This document shows, one piece after another, positions 23,867 through 33,267 of a DNA stretch of 64,000 bases; within the stretch, counting starts at the first letter, position 1, and the number at the start of each line of letters is the position of its first letter. Where the stretch lies: NCBI GenBank assembly GCA_035501735.1, contig DATJVR010000012.1, positions 1-64,000 on the forward strand, written 5' to 3'. A program made the translations under genes and the position numbers. The DNA is from PNAI01 sp035501735 (GTDB lineage Bacteria; Pseudomonadota; Alphaproteobacteria; Rhizobiales; Xanthobacteraceae). The notes below the pieces were generated by a model. It did no database searches. It worked only from the letters and a program-made list of their open reading frames with translations, and had not been told where the DNA came from.

Positions 23867-25153
23867 TTAACTTCGCGCCTGCTTGAGCGCGCCGCGGCCC
23901 GCGTATTTCGCCTGCGGCCCGAGTTCCTCTTCGATGCGCAGGAGCTGGTTGTATTTGGCGGTGCGGTCGGAGCGCGCGAGCGACCCGGTCTTGATTTGCC
24001 CGCAATTGGTGGCGACCGCGAGGTCGGCGATGGTCGCGTCCTCGGTTTCGCCCGAGCGATGCGACATCACGGCGGTGTAGCCGGCCTTGTGTGCCATTTC
24101 GACTGCGGCGAGCGTCTCGGTCAGCGTGCCGATCTGGTTGACCTTGATCAGGATCGAATTGGCCACGCCCTTTTTGATCCCATCGGAAAGCCGCACCACG
24201 TTCGTGACGAACAGATCGTCGCCCACGAGCTGGCATTTCGAACCGATCAGGTCGGTCAAAATCTTCCATCCTTCCCAATCGTCTTCGGCCATGCCGTCTT
24301 CGATCGAGACGATCGGGTAGCGGCCGACAAGCGTGGCCAGATACTGCGCCTGTTCCTTCGGTGAACGCTTTTTTCCTTCGCCTTCATAGTTGTAGGCGGC
24401 GTTCTTGAAAAACTCGGTTGACGCGCAATCGAGCGCCAGAACAGCGTCCTTGCCGGGTGCGTAGCCGGCCTTGACGATCGCATCCATGACGAAGTCGAGC
24501 GCCGCCTCGGCTGACGGCAGGTTTGGCGCAAACCCTCCCTCGTCACCCACATTGGTGCTGTGTCCTGCTGCTTTGAGCGCCGCGCGCAATGTGTGGAAGA
24601 TTTCTGAGCCCATGCGCACGGCTTCCGCCAGCGATGGCGCGCCCACCGGCATCACCATGAATTCCTGAAAATCGATGGGATTGTCCGCATGCACGCCGCC
24701 GTTGACGATGTTCATCATCGGGACCGGCAGGACGCGTGCGGACGTGCCGCCGACATAGCGGTAGAGCGGCATCCGGTTGGCGTTGGCCGCGGCCTTCGCG
24801 ACCGCAAGAGACACGCCGAGGATCGCATTGGCGCCGAGGCGGGATTTGTTCGGCGTGCCGTCGAGTGCAATCAACGTCTCATCGAGCTTGGCCTGGCCCT
24901 CGGCCTCGAGTCCCGCCACCGCATCGAAGATCTCGCCCTCGATCGCCTCGACCGCCTTGCGCACGCCCTTACCGAGGTAGCGTTTCTTGTCGCCGTCGCG
25001 CAGTTCCACGGCCTCATGGGCCCCGGTGGATGCGCCGGAGGGCACGCCCGCGCGGCCGCGCGAGCCGTCCGCCAGCATCACTTCGACCTCGACGGTCGGA
25101 TTGCCCCGACTGTCGAGGATTTCCCGTCCGATGATGTCGATGATGGCGGTCAT
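23867..25153 (-). CDS. eno: Enolase
   Basis: A 428-residue enolase converting 2-phosphoglycerate to phosphoenolpyruvate. The N-terminus IIGREILDSRGNPTVEVEV, loop SGASTGAHEAVELRD, metal ligands in ALDCAS and SIEDGMAEDDW, and SHRSGETED (with the catalytic loop) are all present. The frame is open 15 codons further upstream, but ATG at 25153 with GCGAGGCGC upstream fits the family N-terminus. It leads an eno-ftsB pair on the minus strand; queF diverges from it with a 77-base gap. Confidence 0.97.
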   Translation of the reverse strand: MTAIIDIIGREILDSRGNPTVEVEVMLADGSRGRAGVPSGASTGAHEAVELRDGDKKRYLGKGVRKAVEAIEGEIFDAVAGLEAEGQAKLDETLIALDGTPNKSRLGANAILGVSLAVAKAAANANRMPLYRYVGGTSARVLPVPMMNIVNGGVHADNPIDFQEFMVMPVGAPSLAEAVRMGSEIFHTLRAALKAAGHSTNVGDEGGFAPNLPSAEAALDFVMDAIVKAGYAPGKDAVLALDCASTEFFKNAAYNYEGEGKKRSPKEQAQYLATLVGRYPIVSIEDGMAEDDWEGWKILTDLIGSKCQLVGDDLFVTNVVRLSDGIKKGVANSILIKVNQIGTLTETLAAVEMAHKAGYTAVMSHRSGETEDATIADLAVATNCGQIKTGSLARSDRTAKYNQLLRIEEELGPQAKYAGRGALKQARS

Positions 25154-25230
25154 GCGCCTCGCTTCTACAGGATGGACATCGCCTTTGTCATGCCCCACAC
25201 CACCGGCTGGTTCATGTTAAGTTCAAGCCC

Positions 25231-25683
25231 ATGGCAAAAACCACGCGTCAACTCGGTCGGCTGGTTGCGATCCCTGCCTCACCCGACAAGGCCACCCTCG
25301 ATCGGGTCGCAAACCCGCATCCCGACACCGACTATGTCGCCCGTTTCACCGCGCCCGAATTCACCACGCTCTGCCCGATCACCGGCCAGCCCGATTTCGC
25401 CCATCTGGTGATCGACTACGTGCCGGCGCGCTGGCTCGTGGAATCAAAGTCGCTGAAACTCTACCTCGCGAGCTTCCGCAACATCGGCGGCTTCCATGAG
25501 GACTGCACGGTGGCCATCGGCAAAAAGCTCGTCGGCCTGCTCGGACCGAAATACCTGCGTATCGGCGGCTATTGGTATCCGCGCGGCGGCATGCCGATCG
25601 ACGTGTTCTGGCAATCGGGACGGCTGCCCAAGGGCGTTTGGCTTCCTGACCAGGGCGTCGCACCCTATCGAGGTCGTGGTTAA
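25231..25683 (+). CDS. queF: NADPH-dependent 7-cyano-7-deazaguanine reductase QueF
   Basis: A 150-residue QueF that reduces preQ0 to preQ1 for queuosine in tRNA. It is the short (type I) single-domain form. Nucleophile C48 in FTTLCPITGQPDF, acid D55, the NADPH/substrate motif ESKSLKLYLASFRN, and FHEDC are present. No other queuosine genes are in the window and no preQ1 riboswitch is seen in the 77 bases upstream. Overlaps the converging MFS gene by 4 bp. Confidence 0.96.
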   Translation: MAKTTRQLGRLVAIPASPDKATLDRVANPHPDTDYVARFTAPEFTTLCPITGQPDFAHLVIDYVPARWLVESKSLKLYLASFRNIGGFHEDCTVAIGKKLVGLLGPKYLRIGGYWYPRGGMPIDVFWQSGRLPKGVWLPDQGVAPYRGRG

Positions 25684-26909
25684 AACCGCCGACCTGCTGG
25701 CAGCAGCCGCGCGCACATCAAACCCACGCCAAGGACGACCACGGCGCCGACGAACAGTGTCGGCTCCGGGCCGCCATGGGCGAAGCCAAATCCGTAGATC
25801 AGCGGCCCCACCGCCTGGCCAAGATAGAAGCTGGACGAATGCAGCGACGCCGCCGCCCCGCGCGCGGTGTGCGACAGATCGGTCACATGCAGTTGGATGC
25901 AGCCATGCAACAGGTAGAACCCGAGGCCGAAGCCCGCGAAGATCGCGATCTGCACCTGCCAGGGACAATGCAACGCGATGAGCACCAGCCCGCAGGCTGC
26001 GAGCATTCCGCCCGTCAACATGAGCTGGCGCTCCGGCATTCTGGCGAGGACATACGGAATGGACAGCGAATAGATGACCCCACCGATCGCGAAGCTGGCG
26101 ATCAACAGGCCGGCGATTGAAGCGCGCGTTTCGCCGATGCCGAGCAGCAGCAGTCCGACGAAAGGGAACAGCCCATGGATGAAGATCGCTTCCAGGAACA
26201 CCGAGCCGAAGCACACCTTGGCGCGCGGATCCGCGAAAATGCTGCGGAAGTTGGCGGTTACCGCGGCGCGGTTGAACGGCTTCGGCGGCGCGACCTCAAT
26301 GCGGCGCAAGGCAACGAAAGCCAGAATGGCAGCGGAGAGAGCAAACAACCCGAGGATCAGGAACACGCCGCGCCAGCCGAATAGATCGCCGATCACGCCG
26401 GAAATCGACGCGCCGAGAACATTCGCGGTCAAGGCAACCCCAAGCAGTCGCGCAATCGCCACCTGTCGCTGCTGCATCGGCACGAGGTCGCCGATCAGCG
26501 CCATGGCGACTGGAAACACGCCGCCCGCCACCAGCCCCGCCATGATGCGCATGGCGATCAGAAGCGTGAAGCTGCTCGCCACCGCGCACACCAGCGACGA
26601 AATCGCCACCACGAAAACGCACACGTTCATCAGACGGGTCTTGCCGAGGAAATCCCCGGTCACCCCGAGCACCGGCTGCACCAGCGCATAGGGGAACGTG
26701 AAAGCGGTCGACAGCAGCGCGGCGGTCTGCATCTGGATCGCGAGATCCGCCGCGATCTTGGGGATGACGGGGTCGACGGCGCGCGTGAACAGTGTCTGTG
26801 CGAAAACGACCAGACCGACGATTTTAAGAATATGAGGAATGGCAGGGCTCGCCGGCGAATTATGTCTTCGATTTTGCCAGGCGGTCGAACTCTTGCAACG
26901 TCTGAACAA
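25680..26909 (-). CDS. Major facilitator superfamily transporter
   Basis: About 409 residues with twelve predicted membrane segments from IVGLVVFAQTLF onwards to VGAVVVLGVGLMCARLL. It has an MFS motif A-like loop GDFLGKTRLMNV after TM2 and a proline/glycine-rich TM5 (GVALTANVLGASISGVIGDLFG), which suggests a drug-efflux-type antiporter, but the substrate is unknown. Only TTG starts exist before the first membrane segment: TTG at 26909 after TATGGAGAAAC, or TTG at 26933. Either one lies inside kdsA, an overlap of 50-74 bases, so translation is likely coupled to kdsA. Confidence 0.85.
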   Translation of the reverse strand: MFRRCKSSTAWQNRRHNSPASPAIPHILKIVGLVVFAQTLFTRAVDPVIPKIAADLAIQMQTAALLSTAFTFPYALVQPVLGVTGDFLGKTRLMNVCVFVVAISSLVCAVASSFTLLIAMRIMAGLVAGGVFPVAMALIGDLVPMQQRQVAIARLLGVALTANVLGASISGVIGDLFGWRGVFLILGLFALSAAILAFVALRRIEVAPPKPFNRAAVTANFRSIFADPRAKVCFGSVFLEAIFIHGLFPFVGLLLLGIGETRASIAGLLIASFAIGGVIYSLSIPYVLARMPERQLMLTGGMLAACGLVLIALHCPWQVQIAIFAGFGLGFYLLHGCIQLHVTDLSHTARGAAASLHSSSFYLGQAVGPLIYGFGFAHGGPEPTLFVGAVVVLGVGLMCARLLPAGRRF

Positions 26910-27708
26910 GTTTCTCCATATCTTTGAGCGCAATCATGTTTGGGCCGTCGGACGGCGCCTTGTCAGGATCCTGATGCGTCTCGATGAATACCCCAGCCAC
27001 GCCCACCGCGACGGCCGCGCGCGCCAGCACCGGCACGAATTCGCGCTCCCCGCCCGATGACGTACCCTTCCCGCCCGGCTGCTGCACCGAATGGGTGGCG
27101 TCGAAGATCACCGGTGCACCGGTCTCGCGCGCGAGGATCGGCAGCGCCCGCATGTCGGACACGAGCGTGTTGTAGCCGAACGACGCGCCGCGCTCGGTGA
27201 CCAGCACGTTGCGATTGCCCGCGCCGGTGATCTTCGCCACCACATTCTTCATGTCCCAGGGCGCGAGGAATTGGCCTTTCTTCACATTGACCACGCGCCC
27301 GGTCTTCGCCGCAGCCACCAGCAGATCGGTCTGCCGGCAAAGGAACGCAGGGATTTGCAAGACATCCACGACTTCGGCCAGAGCCTCGCATTGAGTCGTT
27401 TCGTGCACGTCGGTAAGCACCGGCACATTCAGCTTTTCCCGAATTTCCGCGAAGATTTGCAACGACTGGTCGAGCCCGAGTCCGCGCGCGCTCGCCGCGC
27501 TCGTGCGGTTGGCCTTGTCGAACGAGGTTTTATAGACGAAGGCGATTTTTCGCCGTGCCGCGATCTCCTTCAACGCCGTGGCCATCTCCAGCGCATGCGC
27601 GCGGCTTTCGAGGGCACAGGGCCCCGCGATCAACGCCAGCGGTAGCGCATTGCCGAACTGGGCCTTGCCCACGGCAACGACAGCGTTGGCGTCCGGATCG
27701 GCTTTCAT
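26860..27708 (-). CDS. kdsA: 3-deoxy-8-phosphooctulonate synthase (Kdo-8-P synthase)
   Basis: A 282-residue enzyme condensing phosphoenolpyruvate with arabinose 5-phosphate to Kdo 8-phosphate for the lipid A core. Motifs AGPCALESRAHALEMA, FVYKTSFDKANRTS, VLTDVHE, QIPAFLCRQTDLL, KKGQFLAPWDM, ERGASFGYNTLVSDMR and FDATHSVQQPGG follow in the standard order. It is often beside pyrG and eno in proteobacteria, and both are close here. The lipid A genes it serves are at 50533-54958. A divergent hydrolase gene begins 100 bases upstream. Confidence 0.97.
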   Translation of the reverse strand: MKADPDANAVVAVGKAQFGNALPLALIAGPCALESRAHALEMATALKEIAARRKIAFVYKTSFDKANRTSAASARGLGLDQSLQIFAEIREKLNVPVLTDVHETTQCEALAEVVDVLQIPAFLCRQTDLLVAAAKTGRVVNVKKGQFLAPWDMKNVVAKITGAGNRNVLVTERGASFGYNTLVSDMRALPILARETGAPVIFDATHSVQQPGGKGTSSGGEREFVPVLARAAVAVGVAGVFIETHQDPDKAPSDGPNMIALKDMEKLVQTLQEFDRLAKSKT

Positions 27709-27808
27709 GGCTTCAACTCACGGCCAAACCATGCGTTGCGCACCCGTTGAGGTCAACAGCGTCGAACGGCATAATCGCCCGCGGGGCTCACGCGGATCGG
27801 AGAATACC

Positions 27809-28597
27809 ATGCGCGCGCGGACGCTGCTTGTAGCATTGGCTCTGACCTGTCCCTCCGCGCTCCCCGCCGATGCAGGCATCGGAATCGTCCTGGTCCACGG
27901 CAAGCAAGGCACGTCCGAATCCCTGGCCGGCCTTGCGGCGATCCTCAACGGCGCGAATTATCTCACCGAACGACCGGAGATGTGCTGGTCGCGTGATCGC
28001 ATCTATGACCGGCCCTATCTCGATTGCCTGCGTGAAATCGATGCCGCGGTTGGCCGATTGAAGCAACGCGGGGCTACAGGCGTGGTCGTGCTCGGAATGA
28101 GTCTCGGCGGCAACGGGGCGCTTGGCTATGGCGCGCGTTATCCCGGGCTCAAGGGCGTGATCACCCTAGTCCCCGGACACGCGCCTGAAATCATCAGCCG
28201 CCAGCCTGAAATCGCGGCCGCGCTCGGACATGCCCGCGCGCTCATTGCCGCCGGACAAGGCGACATCCGGATGGCCTTTCCCGATCGCAACACACGGGTT
28301 TCGAGCTTCGCCATCACCGTGAACGCGACCCCGAAAGTGTATTTGGATTTCCTTTCGCCCGATTCACCGAGTGTGATGCCGGCCAATGCCGTGCACCTGA
28401 CCGCTCCGCTGTTGTATGTGGCGGCCAGCAATGATCCCACCCAGCGAGGTCGTGGATATATTTTTGACCGGGCGCCCGAAAATCCGCTCAACCGCTACGT
28501 GACCGTAAGTTCCGATCACATCGGCACACCCGCTGTATCCCAGCAAATCGTATTGGACTGGCTGAAAACGCTTGGCAGCTCTGGGCAATCCCATTGA
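27809..28597 (+). CDS. Secreted alpha/beta-hydrolase-fold protein
   Basis: A 262-residue protein with a probable signal peptide: ARTLLVALALTCPSALPADAG, cleavable after the second Ala of LPADA. The mature part has the hydrolase start GIVLVHGKQG (oxyanion strand with HG) and a nucleophile elbow GMSLGGNG around Ser 99, with a C-terminal His in SSDHIGT. Two cysteines (MCWS, LDCLRE) could form a disulfide in the periplasm. I could not assign a substrate; lipase, esterase and peptidase members share these motifs. The ATG at 27809 after ATCGGAGAA was preferred to the upstream frame inside kdsA. Confidence 0.8.
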   Translation: MRARTLLVALALTCPSALPADAGIGIVLVHGKQGTSESLAGLAAILNGANYLTERPEMCWSRDRIYDRPYLDCLREIDAAVGRLKQRGATGVVVLGMSLGGNGALGYGARYPGLKGVITLVPGHAPEIISRQPEIAAALGHARALIAAGQGDIRMAFPDRNTRVSSFAITVNATPKVYLDFLSPDSPSVMPANAVHLTAPLLYVAASNDPTQRGRGYIFDRAPENPLNRYVTVSSDHIGTPAVSQQIVLDWLKTLGSSGQSH

Positions 28598-28702
28598 ATC
28601 GACTCTGTCACAGAAGCGTTGAATTGGAACGCCAGAATCCGCAACCACGTTATGTAAACAAGCCACAGTCCGCGTCGTACCCGCGCAGTTGAGGAGAAAC
28701 CC

Positions 28703-29062
28703 ATGGGCAATCCGTTTGTGCACGTCGAGCTCGGAACCAACGATGTTCCGAAGGCAAAATCGTTCTATCAGGGTCTGTTCGACTGGAAGCTCGAAGACAT
28801 GCCCATGCCCGACACGACCTACACCATCATCAAAGTGGGCGAAGGTACCGGCGGCGGCATGTTGAAATGGCCGATGCCCGGCCTGCCCGCGATGTGGGTG
28901 CCCTACATTCTCGTGAGCGACGTGAAGGCCGCAACCGCAAAGGCAAAATCCCTCGGCGGAAAGATCATGAGGGATATCACCGAGGTACCGAACATGGGCT
29001 CGTTCAGCATCATCGCCGACCCGACCGGCGCCATATTCGGCATGTGGCAGGCGAAGATGTGA
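28703..29062 (+). CDS. VOC-superfamily protein (glyoxalase-like)
   Basis: A 119-residue protein of the glyoxalase/bleomycin-resistance fold. It begins GNPFVHVELGTNDVPKAKSFYQ, a VOC half with His and the DxxxAxxFY helix, then WVPYILVSDVKAATAKAKSLGG, and ends IADPTGAIFGMWQAK. The pattern resembles the single-domain 27 kDa-antigen / hydroxylase-like group, function unknown. Strong GAGGAGAAA ribosome binding site. It precedes the EamA permease by 42 bases on the same strand, so the two may be co-transcribed. Confidence 0.85.
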   Translation: MGNPFVHVELGTNDVPKAKSFYQGLFDWKLEDMPMPDTTYTIIKVGEGTGGGMLKWPMPGLPAMWVPYILVSDVKAATAKAKSLGGKIMRDITEVPNMGSFSIIADPTGAIFGMWQAKM

Positions 29063-30002
29063 CCGCGCCCAAGCCAGCCAGCCAATAACCCAGACCGTCG
29101 CGCAATGAACAAACCCGCCTTGGGCTACGGCTTCGTGCTGCTCGCGCTGCTGTTCTGGGCTGGCAACGCCACGGTCGGGCGGATGGCGCCGGATGCGCAC
29201 ATTCCGCCGCTGGCGCTGAACTTCTGGCGCTGGATCGTTGCCTTCGTGGTTCTGACGCCGCTGGCAATCCCTAAACTCCACGTGCAATGGCCGAGCCTAC
29301 GCGCGCACTGGCTGCTCTGCCCGGTGTTCGGCATGATCACGGTCGCCGGCTTCAACGCCGTATTCTATATCGCCTTGCAGTACACCACCGTGGTGCAGGG
29401 CACGTTGATCTCCGGCGCGCTGCCGATCCTGGTGCTGATCGCGGCCCGCATCTTTCTCTCCCAGCCGATCACCGCCCGCCAGCTGGCCGGCGTGCTGATC
29501 TCGATGGCCGGCGTTGCGGTGATCGTCACCCGCGGCGATGCGACGATGCTCTGGCATTTCAAGCTCAATATCGGCGATCTCTGGATGCTGCTCGCCGTCT
29601 GCCTGTGGGCCGCGCAGACCATCCTGATCCGCTTCATGCCCAAGAACATCGACCTCATCGCTTTCCAGGTCGCCTCTTTCGTTCCCGGCTTGCTCGTGGC
29701 GCTCCCGTTCTACCTCTACGAAACCGCGAGCGGACACCCGATGCCGATCAGTCTGCAATCGGCGCTCTCGGTCGCCTATACCGGGCTGATCGCGAGCGTG
29801 CTCGGCTTCACCTGCTGGAACCTGGGCGTGTTGCGCATCGGTGCCAAGAACGCCGGTTACTTCGGCAACCTCTATCCGGTGTTCGGCGCCACCATGGGGA
29901 TCATCGTGCTGGGTGAGCCCTTCCGCTGGTACCACGCGGTCGGCGCGCTCATCATCCTGGCGGGCATCTACCTCGCGACCCTCAGCCGCACCGGCGCAGC
30001 CG

Positions 30003-31631
<1,629 letters not shown>

Positions 31632-31822
31632 GGGACTCAACCTTTAGCGCCGCGCGTACGATTCGCCGAGAACGCCGCCGGACCGCCGGCATTGCATTCT
31701 CTGAATAACGGCAAATCGACTATGGGTTACAGTCATTTGACCTACCATTCTGATGTGCACTCTTATCGACCTCATTTTCTTTCTGAACTCACCATTCGCA
31801 ATTTGCATAGCTCCCTAAAGCG

Positions 31823-31846
31823 AAGGGGCCGGTTGCCCGGCCCCTT
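31823..31846 (-). terminator. Rho-independent-like terminator after secG
   Basis: A perfect 10-base-pair inverted repeat, AAGGGGCCGG / CCGGCCCCTT with a 4-base loop, begins 5 bases after the secG stop codon in the minus-strand transcript. It is followed by CGCTTT rather than a clean U-run, so termination may be partial. It separates tpiA-secG from pyrG. Confidence 0.6.
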
Positions 31847-31851
31847 TCCTG

Positions 31852-32259
31852 TCACTGCGATCGCGGCACCTGCGGACCCGTCGGCGGTTGATTGCCGGGC
31901 CCCACAGGGGCCGGCTGGCCGGGCGCGCCGCTGGGGGCCCCACTGGGGGCGCCGGGTGGGGTGCCGAGCGGTGCCGGAGCGCCTGGCAGAGGCTGGCTTG
32001 TGGGCGCCGCCGGGCCATTGATGAGGGTTGCCGGCTTGCGCTCGAAACCGGCCAGGATTGAAAGCACGAGGCTCGTGGCGAAAAACAGACCGGCCAGGAT
32101 TGCGGTTGCGCGGGTCAACACATTGGCAGTGCCCCGGCTCGACATGAAACCCGCCCCGCCGCCCATTCCGAGGCCCCCGCCCTCCGAGCGTTGCAGCAGC
32201 ACGAGCCCCACCATGACGATCACGATCATGAGATGGATGAGAATGATGACTGTCTGCAT
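31852..32259 (-). CDS. secG: Preprotein translocase subunit SecG
   Basis: A 135-residue SecG, small partner of SecYE that eases SecA cycling. Two membrane segments: residues 3-22 (TVIILIHLMIVIVMVGLVLL) and about 52-70, flanking the conserved cytoplasmic QRSEGGGLGMGGGAGFM. The C-terminal 60 residues are a Pro/Gly/Ala-rich tail with GAPSGAPSGAPG-type repeats, as common in rhizobial SecG. ATG at 32259 fits the family N-terminus; an ATG at 32271 would add MGRY. tpiA lies 164 bases upstream on the same strand. Confidence 0.92.
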   Translation of the reverse strand: MQTVIILIHLMIVIVMVGLVLLQRSEGGGLGMGGGAGFMSSRGTANVLTRATAILAGLFFATSLVLSILAGFERKPATLINGPAAPTSQPLPGAPAPLGTPPGAPSGAPSGAPGQPAPVGPGNQPPTGPQVPRSQ

Positions 32260-32280
32260 ATACCGGCCCATCAAGCGCCG

Positions 32281-32300
32281 GCCGGGCCACAAGGCCCGGC
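32281..32300 (-). promoter_or_regulatory. Hairpin just upstream of secG
   Basis: Between tpiA and secG, GCCGGGCC-ACAA-GGCCCGGC forms a perfect 8-bp stem with a 4-base loop. In the transcript it ends 9 bases before the ATG at 32271 and 21 before the one at 32259, close enough to affect ribosome access. With no U-run after it, it is a poor tpiA terminator. Function is not known; it could reduce secG expression relative to tpiA or protect processed mRNA ends. Confidence 0.45.
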
Positions 32301-32423
32301 GGGTTGGACTTCATATAGGAATTCGCGGGCGTCTCTACACGATCCCCGCGGCCATGGCTACCGGCCTGCCCCCACGCCGCGCAGCGGCCCTGTTTTGCAG
32401 TTCCTGGATTAATCCGACCCTTG

Positions 32424-33170
32424 TCACGACGCCCTCGCGATGGCCAGAAACTCATCCGCCTTGAGGCTTGCGCCGCCGACCAGCGCGCCATCGACATCGG
32501 TGACGCCCAGCAGCTCCCTGGCATTGGCGGGCTTCACCGAACCGCCGTAGAGGATGCGGATGATTTCCGCCGCCGCGCCATGGCGCTCGCGTAAGCGGCC
32601 CCGGATAAATCCATGGACTTCGGCAACATCGGCCGGCGTCGATGTCAAACCCGTGCCGATGGCCCACACCGGCTCATAGGCAAGAACAAGTTTGGCGGCA
32701 TTGACCTTCTCAGGCAAGGAGCCCTCAAGCTGCCGGCCGATCACCTCGAGCGTGCGTTTTGCCTCGCGTTCGGCTCGCTTCTCGCCGATGCACACGATCG
32801 CAATCAGCCCTGCGCGCCACGCCGCTAGCGTCTTGGCACGCACCTGCGCATCGGTCTCCTGATGCAGCGTACGGCGCTCGGAATGTCCGACGATGACCGC
32901 CTTCGCGCCGGCGTCCGCAAGCATTTCGGCCGAAATATCGCCGGTGAACGCGCCGGCTGCTTCCGCATGACAATCCTGCCCGCCGATCGCGACGTGGGAG
33001 TCGCGCGCCGCTGCCGCGAAGGCCGCGACCAGCGTCGCCGGCGGACAGATCAGCAGATCGGTCTTGGCGACAAGGTCCGCAGACCCCTGCATGATTTTTT
33101 TCAGCTCACCGGCCGAGCCTTGCAGCCCGTTCATTTTCCAGTTGCCTGCGATCAATGGGCGGCGGGTCAT
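32424..33170 (-). CDS. tpiA: Triosephosphate isomerase
   Basis: A 248-residue TIM-barrel enzyme interconverting dihydroxyacetone phosphate and glyceraldehyde 3-phosphate. Substrate lysine in AGNWKMNG (residues 9-16), catalytic His in VIVGHSERR, catalytic Glu in LAYEPVWAIGTG, and phosphate loops ILYGGSVKP and GALVGGASL. The frame is open far upstream, but ATG at 33170 with GAGGACCCCGTT before it gives the standard N-terminus. It diverges from ppiD with about 97 bases between, and precedes secG, a common alphaproteobacterial pairing. Confidence 0.97.
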   Translation of the reverse strand: MTRRPLIAGNWKMNGLQGSAGELKKIMQGSADLVAKTDLLICPPATLVAAFAAAARDSHVAIGGQDCHAEAAGAFTGDISAEMLADAGAKAVIVGHSERRTLHQETDAQVRAKTLAAWRAGLIAIVCIGEKRAEREAKRTLEVIGRQLEGSLPEKVNAAKLVLAYEPVWAIGTGLTSTPADVAEVHGFIRGRLRERHGAAAEIIRILYGGSVKPANARELLGVTDVDGALVGGASLKADEFLAIARAS

Positions 33171-33267
33171 AACGGGGTCCTCTGAAAACGAGCGGTTATC
33201 AGAGCGCCGCCCTACATACCAGGGGCCGGTTTGACCATATGGGAGGTCTCCGGTAGGGGTTTTCGCC

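Noticed and set aside
25154..25230. preQ1 riboswitch upstream of queF
   Set aside because: The gap is 77 bases with no A-rich tail or conserved CUA/AAACUA-type core.
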